64,000 bases of DNA from Monoplex corrugatus (taxonomy: Eukaryota; Mollusca; Gastropoda; Littorinimorpha; Ranellidae): contig JAPXFY010000031.1 of assembly GCA_030674185.1 (NCBI GenBank), forward strand, positions 42,197,532 through 42,261,531, in the 5' to 3' direction. Under the pieces are notes generated by a model. That model saw nothing but the letters and a program-made list of their open reading frames with translations. It was not told where the DNA came from and searched no databases. Position 1 is the first letter of the stretch. Each line of letters opens with the position of its first letter. A program made the position numbers and the translations under genes. Shown here piece by piece: positions 12,197 through 25,364 of this stretch.

Positions 12197-12682
12197 CAGT
12201 TGTAACAGATGTCCAGTGTGACTGCATGCTAAGTACTAGTTGTAACAGATGTCCAGTGTGACTGTATGCTAAGTACTAGTTGTAAGAGATGTCCAGTGTG
12301 ACTGTATGCTAAGTACTAGTTGTAACAGATGTCCAGTGTGACTATGCTAAGTACTAGTTGTAAGAGATGTCCAGTGTGACTGTATGCTAAGTACTAGTTG
12401 TAACATGTCCAGTGTGACTGTATGCTAAGTACTAGTTGTAAGAGATGTCCAGTGTGACTGTATGCTAAGTACTAGTTGTAAGAGATGTCCAGTGTGACTA
12501 TATGCTAAGTACTAGTTGTAAGAGATGTCCAGTGTGGCTGTATGCTAAGTACTAGTTGTAAGAGATGTCCAGTGTGACTGTATGCTAAGTACTAGTTGTA
12601 AGAGATGTCCAGTGTGGCTGTATGCTCAGTACTAGTTGTAAGACATGTCCAGTGTGACTGCATGCTAAGTACTAGTTGTAAC
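12197..12682. repeat. 40-bp minisatellite, block 1 (about 12 units)
   Basis: The unit runs from TAAGTACTAGTTGTAAGAGA to TGTCCAGTGTGACTGTATGC, 40 bp in all. Units differ mainly at AGA/ACA and GACT/GGCT. The same array resumes at 12974 and 15068, so it was one array before two retroelements inserted. Confidence 0.97.
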
Positions 12683-12973
12683 TAGTACTACTCCCCCTCT
12701 GCAGCCTGTCTCCGCTCGGAGGGAATCACATGGTTATAATATATAATTGTATATGCTATGCTCTCTATAATTTTCCATTGCTTTTATTCTTGCTTTTATT
12801 GCTTTTATTCTTTCTCCCCATTTATAGCCATGCGTGTGTGTGTGTGTGTGTGTGTTGTGTGTGTGCGTGCGTGTGTGTGCGTGCGTGCGTGCTTACGTGT
12901 GTGTCTGCTTCAGCGCTTAGATTTGATTTTATCAAGATTTTGCGCTATATAAATATTGTAATTATTATTATTA
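12683..12973 (+). mobile_element. 5'-truncated CR1/L2-like element, 3' UTR only
   Basis: A 291-bp insertion in the 40-bp array. It starts near a CTCTGCAGCCTGTCTCC segment shared with the copy at 19.8 kb, runs through a (GT)n tract at 12834-12900, and ends in TTTTGCGCTATATAAATATT followed by ATTATTATT. TAAC at 12679-12682 and 12974-12977 fits a short target duplication. The GCGCTATATAAAT plus trinucleotide tail is typical of CR1/L2-group 3' ends. No coding sequence remains. Confidence 0.8.
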
Positions 12974-13040
12974 TAACAGATGTCCAGTGTGGCTGTATGC
13001 TAAGTACTAGTTGTAAGAGATGTCCAGTGTGACTGTATGC
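12974..13040. repeat. 40-bp minisatellite, block 2 (about 1.6 units)
   Basis: Array sequence trapped between the two retroelement insertions, ending in TATGC immediately before the next element. Confidence 0.95.
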
Positions 13041-15067
<2,027 letters not shown>

Positions 15068-16119
15068 TATGCTAAGTACTAGTTGTAACAGATGTCCAGT
15101 GTGGCTGTATGCTAAGTACTAGTTGTAAGAGATGTCCAGTGTGACTGTATGCTAAGTACTAGTTGTAACAGATGTCCAGTGTGACTGTATGCTAAGTACT
15201 AGTTGTAAGAGATGTCCAGTGTGGCTGTATGCTAAGTACTAGTTGTAAGAGATGTCCAGTGTGACTGTATGCTAAGTACTAGTTGTAAGAGATGTCCAGT
15301 GTGGCTGTATGCTAAGTACTAGTTGTAAGAGATGTCCAGTGTGATTGTATGCTAAGTACTAGTTGTAACAGATGTCCAGTGTGGCTGTATGCTAAGTACT
15401 AGTTGTAAGAGATGTCCAGTGTGACTGTATGCTAAGTACTAGTTGTAACAGATGTCCAGTGTGACTGTATGCTAAGTACTAGTTGTAAGAGATGTCCAGT
15501 GTGACTGTATGCTAAGTACTAGTTGTAACAGATGTCCAGTGTGGCTGTATGCTAAGTACTAGTTGTAACAGATGTCCAGTGTGGCTGCATGCTAAGTACT
15601 AGTTGTAACAGATGTCCAGTGTGACTGTATGCTAAGTACTAGTTGTAACAGATGTCCAGTGTGACTATATGCTAAGTACTAGTTGTAAGAGATGTCCAGT
15701 GTGACTGTATGCTAAATACTAGTTGTAAGAGATGTCCAGTGTGGCTGCATACTAAGTACTAGTTGTAACATGTCCAGTGTGGCTGTATGCTAAATACTAG
15801 TTGTAACAGATGTCCAGTGTGACTATATGCTAAGTACTAGTTGTAAGAGATGTCCAGTATGACTGTATGCTAAGTACTAGTTGTAAGAGATGTCCAGTGT
15901 GACTGTATGCTAAATACTAGTTGTAAGAGATGTCCAATGTGGCTGTATGCTAAGTACTAGTTGTAAGAGATGTCCAGTGTGGCTGTATGCTCAGTACTAG
16001 TTGTAAGAGATGTCCAGTGTGACTGTATGCTAGTACTAGTTGTAACAGATGTCCAGTGTGGCTGTATGCTCAGTACTAGTTGTAAGAGATGTCCAGTGTG
16101 ACTGTATGCTAAGTACTAA
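15068..16119. repeat. 40-bp minisatellite, block 3 (about 26 units)
   Basis: Continuation of the array at 12197-12682, with the same AGA/ACA and GACT/GGCT variants in alternating patterns. A few units are shortened (loss of AGA near 15770; loss of AA near 16031). The array ends at AAGTACTAACAAAC, where unique DNA begins. Confidence 0.97.
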
Positions 16120-17120
16120 CAAACTTATCTTTGAAATGGGATGGAAACAGATAATAACCCTGTACATTTCAAAACAATTGGCTTGAATACATTTTATGCC
16201 TGAAAACTCATAGAGTATGTAACAACCTAAGGAAAATATGTACTTGATATTCATTTATGCTCAAGCTGATGATGAAAAGCAGAGACAAATATCGCCCCTC
16301 TCCCTTCCAATCCCTGATTTGTGTATAGTCAGTGGCCTTTACAATGGACCATTTGTCATTCACTTAGTGTCTCTGTCACTGTGACAGCCAGTTTTTTCCT
16401 TCTTTGAAAACATGCATGTCAAGCTGACAAACAAATGGCACTGAGACATAGCAATTAGCAGCCAAGTTTAGAAATTCTTGAAGTTGACTCATGGTCTAAA
16501 TGTCGATATGAGATGGTTATGTCAGATATGCCAATTTCTAATGCATGTCTGATTTGATCACATAAAATTGTTAGAGAAGAATGAAGATCACTTTTTTCCC
16601 ACTTTACAAAACACTGGTATGAGTCAAATCAAAATGTATTTAATTTTTTTTATAGATATATGCAAATTATTTAGACTACTCTTAGCAACAGGACATAGTG
16701 TTGTAAACATTTTTTTCCATCAGACATTGTATAAGTTATGGTGTCCTTTGTGTTGTTGAGGCAAACAAAATGAAAAAGAAAGAAAAGAAGATTCCACGGG
16801 ATTATATTGCACTGCTTGATCTTAATGTGAAATGTAGAACTTTCTAAGTAAATACTAAACATTTGACATGTATGATGTTGCATAAATCAGTTATTGCATG
16901 GTTGATTTAATGTACTGTTCCCTTTAAACTTTAACGTGTACTTTCAAAATGTTTTCTTCATTAATAGAACTACAGTTTAGAAGTATAATACGAATCACTA
17001 TCATTAGTATCAGTGACTGAGTAAGTTGGATGGCGGCATAGGCATACATATTTATCATATTGCAAATACATTAATGTTACCAAATGGGTTGATTCCCCTG
17101 ACATGAGAGTTACATTTGTA
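16120..17120. other. Single-copy-looking spacer, nothing recognised
   Basis: About 1 kb of AT-rich, non-repetitive DNA. Short frames exist on both strands (for example 16568-16759), but none has a recognisable domain. Confidence 0.45.
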
Positions 17121-17570
17121 GAGGCAGAGGCAGAGGCAGAGGTTTTAATGACGGCCTGGTGAGTTTGATAAGATGATCTGATGGCCTTTCAGAGTGCTAC
17201 AGAGGCAGGTTTTAATGACGTCCTGGTGAGTTTGATAAGATGATCTGATGGCCTTTCAGAGTGCTACAGAGGCAGGTTTTAATGACGTCCTGGTGAGTTT
17301 GATAAGATGATCTGATGGCCTTTCAGAGTGATGCAGAGGCAGGTTTTAATGACGTCCTGGTGAGTTTGATAAGATGATCTGATGGCCTTTCAGAGTGCTA
17401 CAGAGGCAGGTTTTAATGACGTCCTGGTGAGTCTGATAACATGATCTGATGGCCTTTCAGAGTGCTACAGAGGCAGGTTTTAACGACAGTCTGGTGAGTC
17501 TGGTAAGATGATCTGATGGCCTTTCAGAATGATAAAGAGGCAGGTTTTAACGACGGCCTGGTGAGTCTTG
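17121..17570. repeat. 67-bp tandem repeat, about 6.7 units
   Basis: The unit contains GAGGCAGGTTTTAATGACG, CCTGGTGAGTTTGATAAG and TGGCCTTTCAGAGTGCTA; successive copies start 67 bp apart (17144 and 17211 for the TTTAATG landmark). The last units diverge (AACGACAGTC, AACGACGGCC). Confidence 0.95.
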
Positions 17571-17710
17571 ATGCGAGAATCGTGAGCAAGTGACAGTTCA
17601 GCACGGCAAAGGTAAAGACAATGATATGTTTGTGTGTCCACTTCTTCTCCTTTGTTGTGCCACAGTTTATTGTGAGCATGACATAGATTACAGTGGTCAA
17701 TGTGTATTAC

Positions 17711-18350
17711 TAGAGTTGTTGTTGTTGTTATTGTTGTTGTCATGGCTTGGAGGTTGATAGTGTATTATTGGACTTGTTGTTGTCATGGCTTGGAGGTTGA
17801 TAGTGTATTACTGCATTTGTTGTTGTAGTTGTTGTTGTTGTCTTGGTTTGGAGGTTGATAGCGTATTACTGCATTTGTTGTTGTTGTTGTTGTTGTCAAG
17901 GTTTGGAGGTTGATAGTGTATTACTGCATTTGTTGTTGTTGTTGTTGTCAAGATTTGGAGGTTGATAGTGTATTACTGCATTTGTTGTTGTTGTTGTTGT
18001 CAAGGTTTGGAGGTTGATAGTGTATTACTGCATTTTGTTGTTGTTGTTGTGTCAGGTTTGGAGGTTGATGGTGTATTACTGCATTTGTTGTTTGTTGTTG
18101 TTGTCATTTTGGGGTTGATTGTTATTACTGCATTTGTTGTTGTTGTTGTTGTCATTTGGGGTTGATAGTATATTACTGCATTTGTTGTTGTTGTTGTTGT
18201 TGTCAAGGTTTGGAGTTGATAGTGTATCACTGCATTTGTTATTGCTGTTGTTTTGTCATGGCTTGGGCGTTAATAGTTGTATTAGTAGACTTGTTACTGT
18301 TTTTGTCGTTGTTGTCGTTGTTGTTGTTGTCTTGCTTGGAGGTTGATAGG
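17711..18350. repeat. ~50-58-bp minisatellite with a (TTG)n core, about 11 units
   Basis: Each unit joins TTTGGAGGTTGATAGTGTAT and TACTGCATTTG to a variable number of TTG triplets. Unit length varies with the triplet count, so two repeat processes act in one array. The reading frames over it are translations of the repeat. Confidence 0.93.
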
Positions 18351-18514
18351 TATTATTGTTGTATTGTTCTTGGATTGAGGTTGATAGTAATCGTGTATAC
18401 TATATCGTGTTTGTCTAAATAACCTATACATTTTGTGATTCAAAATAATACATAAATAAACAAAAATGACAGAAATTGGTACTCATTTCTATGAAGTGCT
18501 GAGACCTTAACGTA

Positions 18515-18752
<238 letters not shown>

Positions 18753-19034
18753 ACTCAAATTACAACAAACGAAAAAGAATGAAAGAAAAAGTCCGATTCC
18801 AGGGACATTACTCCTGAATAGTATACAGGTTGACACACATAATTGATTTATGCCCCTTGGTAGACCACTCCTGGTACATTTCTTCAGCGACTTGCATCCC
18901 CTTTAGTAATGAACGTCCTGGTTTTCCTTTACGGATTTGTTAGGGAAATGATCTTGAAAGCTAAATCTATTATTTGATCCAGGTCCTTGAGTCTACAGCA
19001 ACAAACCGCCTATTCGCAGTCATGTCTAATCAGT

Positions 19035-19935
19035 GGGTACTACTATTAAGCCAACTTCACTTCCCTCTAACGTCAGTCTTCCAGAGACATTTTCAACTTT
19101 TTTTTTTCTCTTCCAAAAACTCTTGTCTTCCATCTCTTTCTGATCATCCATTCACTAGCCTCCCATTCACAAAATTTCAACCCGTTTCTGAAAATCTGAC
19201 TGCCAGCATGCTGAAAGACATGTCATGCAGGTCTTGTGAACTCGATTCTATACCTACCTCTTTCTTCTTGAAATCTATGTTCCCTCACGTACCCTCCGCT
19301 CTGCCTCCGATCCTCTGACTTTTCGCTTTCCACGCACTAAGCTCAATACCTATGGTCCACGAGCCTTCTCTGTTTCTGGTCCACTCTCCTGGAACAAACT
19401 TCCTCTCTCAGTCCGTCAGCAACCTACTTTTGTCTCCTTCAAGTCCGCTCTCAAAACTCACCTTTTCTTCTCTGCATAAAATCCTGGGGAGGTACCCGTA
19501 AAGTCGACAGCCCATTGCGTCGACAGCTCATTGCGTCGACAGCTCATTTTGGAATGCTGAATGGCGACAAACGTCCTTCATTATTGACCACATCCTCTAC
19601 ACTACATCCTGTATCTATACCCTGACTATATCCTCTAAACTACATCCTGTATATCCAGACTACATCCTCTACACAGTATCCTGTATCTATACCCAGACTA
19701 CATCCTCTACACATCCTGTCCACGCAACGAGCTGTCCACGCAACGAGCTGTCCACGCAATGAGCTGTCCACGCAATGAGCTGTCGAGCAATGACATGGAC
19801 CCAAATCCTCACCTCACTCAACCCCCTTCTGCAGCCTGTCTCCACTCGGAGGGGAATCACATTGTAATATATAATTGTATATAATATGCTCTCTATAATT
19901 TTCCATTGCTTGTATTCTTTCTCCCCCATTTATAG

Positions 19936-20000
<65 letters not shown>

Positions 20001-20112
20001 GTGTGTGGTGTGTGCGTGCGTGTGTGTGTGTGTGCGCGCGTGTGTGTCTGTTTCAGCGCTTAGATTTGATTTTATCAAGATTTTGCGCTATATGAATATT
20101 GTAATTATCATT
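19035..20112 (+). mobile_element. CR1/L2-like element, internally deleted copy (G1)
   Basis: A degenerate frame near 19060-19290 aligns with the linker region of the RT protein at 13.0-13.3 kb (SCELDSIPTSFFLKSMFPHV matches TCELDPLPASIL...LFPHF). At about 19298 it jumps to the C-terminus of the same protein (FPRTKLNTYGPRAFSVSGPL ... SFKSALKTHLFFSA then stop). Most of the RT domain has been deleted. The 3' UTR follows, with CTGCAGCCTGTCTCC, a (GT)n tract at 19937-20000 and the GCGCTATATGAATATTG tail, matching the copy at 12683-12973. Confidence 0.75.
19503..19793. repeat. Inverted 16-bp tandem arrays around a ~170-bp loop
   Basis: Left side: about three units of GTCGACAGCTCATTGC (19503-19548). 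Right side: about 4.5 units of GTCCACGCAAYGAGCT, nearly the reverse complement (19718-19793). The middle holds a looser CTACATCCTGTATCTA-type repeat. A transcript of the element would form a long stem-loop. Confidence 0.8.
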
Positions 20113-20115
20113 ATT

Positions 20116-21480
20116 TCTTCTTACAAACGTCTTGTGAACTCGATTCTATACCTACCTCTCTCTTTTTACAAACAACTGCCTGATCCTTGTTCCGTTCATA
20201 ACGCATATCATCAACACCTCTCTTCTCACTGGATCTATCAGATATTTTCCCAAAACAGCCATTGTTCGACCTCTGTTGAAAAAGAATATTCTCGATCCTA
20301 ACATTCTCAAAAACTATCGTCTTATCTCCAACTTGCCATTCCTTTCCAAGTTCCTTGAGAAGGTGGTTTTGAAACAGCTGAATAATCAATCATCTCTCAT
20401 TCAGCAGTCTTTACCGTCCTTTTCAGTCAGCTTACCGTTCTGACCACAGCACTGAAATTGCTCTTGTTCACGTTATGAATGATTTGTTGTTCTCTAATAA
20501 ATTGGCCGAATTTCCCTATTTATACGTTTAGATCTTTCTGCTGCCTTTGAGGCTATTGACTACGCTACCCCCCTGATGTATTGTTCTTTCATGGCTTATG
20601 CTGTAACCCGTCCGACCGTGTTCAGTGTATCATGATAGACGAATCTAAGTCCCAGCCTGTTACACTTGCATATGTGTTCCCCAAACGCTCTGTACCTGTG
20701 CTAGTTGACTTCACACTCTACATCTCACCACTCTGTACCTGTGCCAGTTGACTTCACACTCTACATCTCACCACTGTGTACCTGTACCAGTTGACTTCAC
20801 ACTCTACATCTCACCACTGTGTACCTGTACCAGTTGACTTCACACTCTACATCTCACCACTGTGTACCTGTACCAGTTGACTTCACACTCTACATCTCAC
20901 CATTGTGTACCTGTACCAGTTGACTTCACACTCTACATCTCACCACTGTGTACCAGTACCAGTTGACTTCACACTCTACATCTCACCATTGTGTACCTGT
21001 ACCAGTTCACTTCACACTCTACATCTCACCATTGTGTACCTGTACCAGTTCACTTCACACTCTACATCTCACCATTGTGTTACTCCTGTACCAGTACTGA
21101 GTTCACTTCACACTCACATCTCACCATTGTGTACCTGTACCAGTTCACTTCACACTCTACATCTCACCACTGTGTACCTGTACCAGTTCACTTCACACTC
21201 TACATCTTACCACGTCCAATGTCATCAGTCAGCCAGCGCAATATCCGATATTGTTTTCATGCTAATGATTCCCAGCTCTACACCAGTGCATCATCCTGAA
21301 AATCTCTCAGTTCTTCTTTTCCGAAGCCTATGTTATGCTGAGCTCCAGAACTGGATGGTATTGAACAAGCTACAGTTGAATGGAGATAAGACTGAAACAA
21401 TGCTTATTGGCACCGAGCACAAGCTTTCCTCTGTGAAAGTTGTTGTCCAACTAGGGGACACTATGTTGTACTTTCTGATC
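20116..21480 (+). mobile_element. CR1/L2-like element, 5'-truncated, decayed copy (G2)
   Basis: It starts directly after the G1 tail with CTTGTGAACTCGATTCTAT, the same segment as in G1. It then encodes, across frameshifts and stops, AIVRPLLKKNILDPNILKNY and NLPFLSKFLEKVVLKQ (fingers), a worn FDLSAAFE-like block, and VFPKRSVPVLVDFTLYISPL in the position of GVPQGSVLGPLLF. After a 43-bp minisatellite (20691-21213) the frame resumes with NIRYCFHANDSQLYTS, where the YADD motif has become HAND, then LQNWMVLNKLQLNGDKTE. It runs into a GA tract. Non-functional. Confidence 0.8.
20691..21213. repeat. 43-bp minisatellite, about 12 units, derived from RT coding sequence
   Basis: The unit contains TGTACCTGTACCAGTTGACT, TCACACTCTACATCTCACCA and CTG. 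The first unit is continuous with, and in register with, the RT segment encoding the GVPQGSVLGP-type motif, and its translation (SVPVLVDFTLYISPL) resembles that motif. Because 43 is not a multiple of three, the frame shifts at each unit. Confidence 0.92.
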
Positions 21481-21483
21481 TTG

Positions 21484-22032
21484 AGAGAGAGAGAGGGGGG
21501 GAGGGGAAGAGAGAGGGAGATGGAAAGAGGGAGGGAGGGAGGGAGAGAGAGAGAGAAAGAGAAGAGAGAGACAAGAGAGAGGGGAGAGAGAGAGAGAGAG
21601 GAGAGAGGACGAGGAGAAAGAGGAGAGTAAGAGAAAGAGAGAGACAGACAGAGACAAAGCAAGAAAAGAGAGAAGAGAGAGGAATAGAGAGAGAGAGAAG
21701 AGAGAAAGAGAGAGAAGACAGAGAGAGAAAAGAGAGAGAAAAGAGAGGAAGAGAGAGAGAAGGGGAAGAGAGAGGGGGAGGGTAAGAGAGAGGGAGGGAG
21801 ACAGAAAGAAAGAGAGACAGAGGAAAGAGAGAGAGGAGAGAGATAGAGAGAGAGGAGAAAGAGAGAGAGAGAAGAAAGAGAGAGGAGAAAGAGAGAGAGA
21901 GAGAAGAAAGAGAGAGGAGAAAGAGATAGAGAAAAGAGAGAGAAAGGGGAGAGGAAAAAAAGGAAGAGAGAGAGAGAGACAGAGAGAGACAGAGAGAGAG
22001 ACAGACAAAGGAGAGAGAGAGAGAGAGGGGTG
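21484..22032. repeat. Polypurine (GA)n tract, ~550 bp
   Basis: Plus strand is almost entirely G and A (GAGAGA, GGGAGG, GAAAGA) for about 550 bp. Such mirror-like polypurine tracts can form triplex DNA. The long minus-strand Ser/Leu/Pro frames are its translation and are not genes. Confidence 0.96.
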
Positions 22033-22950
22033 GGTGGGAGAGAAAGGTAAAGAGTTAAGAACTCGCTAATCTAAGACAGAAAGTACATTTCTCAATCACA
22101 CAGAACAGACACCAGAACTATTTTTCAAATAATATATTTATTGAATGAAAATAGCAAGCTCGTCAATCGTGAACGCTTGACAGAAAAAGTGGAATGTACA
22201 ATCAATTCAATCGATTGTTGGTCTTATGCAATCAGTAAAGCACTATGATTATAACAAACACATACAAATCAAAAGTAATCAAGTCTTAGACAGTCAGTAA
22301 AGCAGTATGATTATGAGAAGCAGAAACATAACAAGCTAGCAAGAAGACCACACGATTACAAACCATATCGGGTATAGGTAAAATCTTCAAGAGACATCAC
22401 AATTTTCTTCGTGGTTAAAACAGAAGTTTTGTGTATAAAATCACGTTTGTAATAAATTTGGGGATAAAACAACTCCAACATCTACACACGTTGAGAAATG
22501 TGCTGACACTAAGACACTTAAAGCATAAAAACAAAACCTATATTAATTAAAAAAACAAAACAAAACAAAAACCGCCACACACACAACCTGAATCTAAAAT
22601 GCATTTTGCCAAACTTTGTCAAACAGACGTGTACAGATAGTGCTGGTGTGTGTGGGGTTAGGGGGTTGGGTGGATGTGGGTTTTTTTGATGTGATATGTT
22701 TGACACCCCCCCCCCCCCACCAAGAAAAAAAACAGGGGTGAGGAGGAGGAGACTAAATCTCCCCTCCCCTCCCCTCCCAAAAACAGTTAAATACCAAAAC
22801 ACCTCCTACCATACAGACGTGCACTGTCATTGGAACATAGAGGAGAAAAGTGATCTACACAAATGATAATGCATTTTACCTGTGAGGTCTCGACCTTATC
22901 TCCTCACAACATAACACAGTCATAAGAATTGACAGGGTATATAGGGCGTT
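22033..22950. other. Unassigned AT-rich stretch
   Basis: No repeat unit or domain recognised. Short homopolymers (C10 near 22707; CCCCTCCC blocks near 22756) occur. The string ATATTTATTGAATG near 22130 would be an AATAAA-type signal on the minus strand, but no gene is seen to use it. Confidence 0.4.
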
Positions 22951-23152
22951 TTTCTTTTAACCCTTTGACTCCCGCACCTTATCCACCAACTGCAAAAACT
23001 TAACCCTTTGATTCCCTCACCCTGTCCACCAGCTTCCTGCTTGTGGATTGGGTGAGGGAATCAAAAGAGTTAAGTTTTTGGTTCGCTAGCATAGTCGGCA
23101 ATGCCGAATGCTGGTGAACAGGGTGCAGGGGAGTAAAAGGGTTAAAAAAGAA
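22951..23152. repeat. ~200-bp nested foldback repeat (MITE-like)
   Basis: Inner arms at 22993-23022 and 23050-23080 (CTTAACCCTTTGATTCCC against its near-complement GGGAATCAAAAGAGTTAAG) enclose a 27-bp loop. Outer arms at 22951-22979 and 23121-23152 (TTTTAACCCTTTGACTCCCG against GGGAGTAAAAGGGTTAAAA) pair as well. Each arm carries the same basic block (TTAACCCTTTGA, CTCCC, CACC, CCACCAGC), so this is one short unit in direct and inverted copies. Confidence 0.8.
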
Positions 23153-24085
23153 ACCTCTCTATATTGTTGGCTACTGTAGCACATCGGGGACTCTTGACAT
23201 ACAACTCCTCTCTCCCCCCCACCCCACTCTCTCCCCTCTGTGCTCCTGCACTTAACCTTCGCCCCCACACCACTTGTTCCAAGCTCCACATTCCTGTTTG
23301 GTGTACATATGTGAGTGTGTTGTTGCCAGGCTGGGATCACAGAGATGTCTTGGTAGTAACATATTTATTATATCTTTGCAGTATTCAGCTTTTTCTTTTC
23401 CTACATATCTCACTTTTGTATACGTCTATATGTGTATTTCTGCCTATATACGTATGTGCATGTATGTATGTATGTATACATATGCATATGAGAGATACAC
23501 ATACATTTTTATCAATTAATTTGAATGTCAGTGTGATCTCCAACACAAAAGCACATCCATCTTTCTATCATACACAAGGAATTATTTCCTCCTCACTTGT
23601 TATACCCCCTTTACTATGTGAATTACCTCCCCTTCACTTTCTGTTCTTGTCACGTGTTCTCAGTGTGTGTGTCCTGACATATATGTGTTTACATTGTCTT
23701 TTTTCGTTAATTTAAAAAAAATGTAATAAGTATACACTAGTGAAAGATCCAAATGTCAGAACCGGTAGGTGTTTTGCTCGTTTCTGTATTTGTGTAAACT
23801 GTATTTAAGTTCTAAGGTAAATACAGTAGATATCTTTTTAACAACATTTTAAAGAATGTTAATCGCAAGTGTGAATGTCATTGTGTCCATGAAGTAAATG
23901 ACATACTGAGCACAGAAGGCGGGATTGTCAGTTTGGTCTTCCTGCTAGAAAAGAAAGAAAGAAAGAAATAAAGAATAAAAGATATTGACTACTGAACTAT
24001 TTGGACAGAATCAGTTATTGACAAATGTACCATGTAGAGAAAAGAAGCTGAAAAGCAGTGAACATTAAAAAAAATGTGTTACAAT
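23153..24085. other. Unassigned stretch
   Basis: Mixed-composition DNA with small microsatellites (TATG-rich near 23450-23480; (AAAG)n near 23948-23970). The frame at 23164-23715 has hydrophobic composition but no recognisable domain. Confidence 0.4.
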
Positions 24086-24745
24086 TGAATATAAACTGTT
24101 TACAGAGAATAATGTGTTGACAAATGAAGGATTCAATGATAATACGTTGTTACCAAATGAACTGTTCGTACAGAATAAACTTGACAAATGAACTGTTCGT
24201 GGAAAATAAACTCGACAAATGAACTGTTCCTGGAAAATAAACTTGACAAATGAACTGTTCGTGGAAAATAAACTCGACAAATGAACTGTTCCTGGAAAAT
24301 AAACTCGACAAATGAACTGTTCCTGGAAAATAAACTTGACAAATGAACTGTTCCTGGAAAATAAACTCGACAAATGAACTGATCCTAGAAAATAAACTTG
24401 ACAAATGAACTGTTCATGAAGAATAAACTTGACAAATGAACTGTTCATGAAGAATAAACTTGACAAATGAACTGTTCATGAAGAATAAACTTGACAAATG
24501 AATTGTTCATAGAGAATAAATTGATGACAAATGAACTTTTCGTGTAGAATAAACTGTTGACAAATGAACTGTTCATAAAGAATCAATTGTTGACAAATGA
24601 ACTGTTCCACCGAGAATAAATTGACAAACGAACTGTTCAAAGAGAATACATTGTTGACAAATGAACTGTTTACAGATAATAAATTGTTGACAAATGAACT
24701 GTTTACAGATAATACATTGACAAATGAACTGTTAATAAAAAAGGG
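24086..24745. repeat. ~31-bp minisatellite, about 20 units
   Basis: Each unit contains GACAAATGAACTGTTC and AGAATAAACT or GAAAATAAACT. Central units (24170-24480) are about 31 bp and similar; distal ones are up to 34 bp with GTTGACAAATG. The minus-strand frames (FSRNSSFVEFIFQEQFICRV repeats) are translations of the repeat. Confidence 0.93.
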
Positions 24746-24748
24746 CTG

Positions 24749-24783
<35 letters not shown>

Positions 24784-24822
24784 GTAAATATATAATATAT
24801 ATATATATATATATATGTATAA
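24746..24822. repeat. (CTCTGT)n, (CT)n and (TA)n microsatellites
   Basis: CTGTCTCTGTCTCTGT runs into CT repeats, then a short spacer and (AT)n. Confidence 0.9.
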
Positions 24823-25360
24823 AGTTCTAGGACATCAACTTCAGGAACGCTGGCCAACTGAAAGATTAAGATGTGTGTGCGTAATCGCCGTTTTTGAAGT
24901 AACAAAAACGGACAACCTTTGATTACAGTCAAACTCTGAGGTTTAAAGTTTTCCCCAGCAACCGGTATATTTAAAGTTTACAAAAGGGCTATTTTGATTT
25001 ACTATGCGCAGCACTCGACATCTGAAGTCATAATCGTCATCGCGATTCATAAAATGTTGGGGTTGTTGATGTGGTTCCGTAGTGATGGCGGTGTGAACAC
25101 CAAAAATATCAGGTAATTCTAACGAAGCATTGCCGAAGAAGTATCGCCATATTCATTTCATTCTAAGTTTTTTTCAGGGTGAAGGACACCGTAAACTTTG
25201 TGTCGTTGTACACCTAGAGAAAATCCCAAAGACCGAGTTCCAGTTAAAGCCTCCATTTGACCCGTAGAGATCTTCACTACATTGTGAAGGTTGCGTTGCA
25301 TCTCGCTTTGCTTATGTGCGAGCTTGGGAGACTGGGTCACTACTGTTAGCATAACAGACC
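24823..25360. other. Unassigned stretch with one non-repetitive minus-strand frame
   Basis: The minus frame at 25158-25352 (64 residues) has balanced composition and is not repeat-derived. It resembles nothing I know, and no splice context settles whether it is coding. Confidence 0.3.
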
Positions 25361-25364
25361 AAGA

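Noticed and set aside
13020..13040. ATG at 13020 as the start of the RT protein
   Set aside because: It lies in the minisatellite outside the insertion junction; the element is 5'-truncated and has no native start codon here.
23164..23715. 183-residue plus-strand frame
   Set aside because: Composition changes along its length, it includes TATG-type microsatellite sequence, and no domain is seen.
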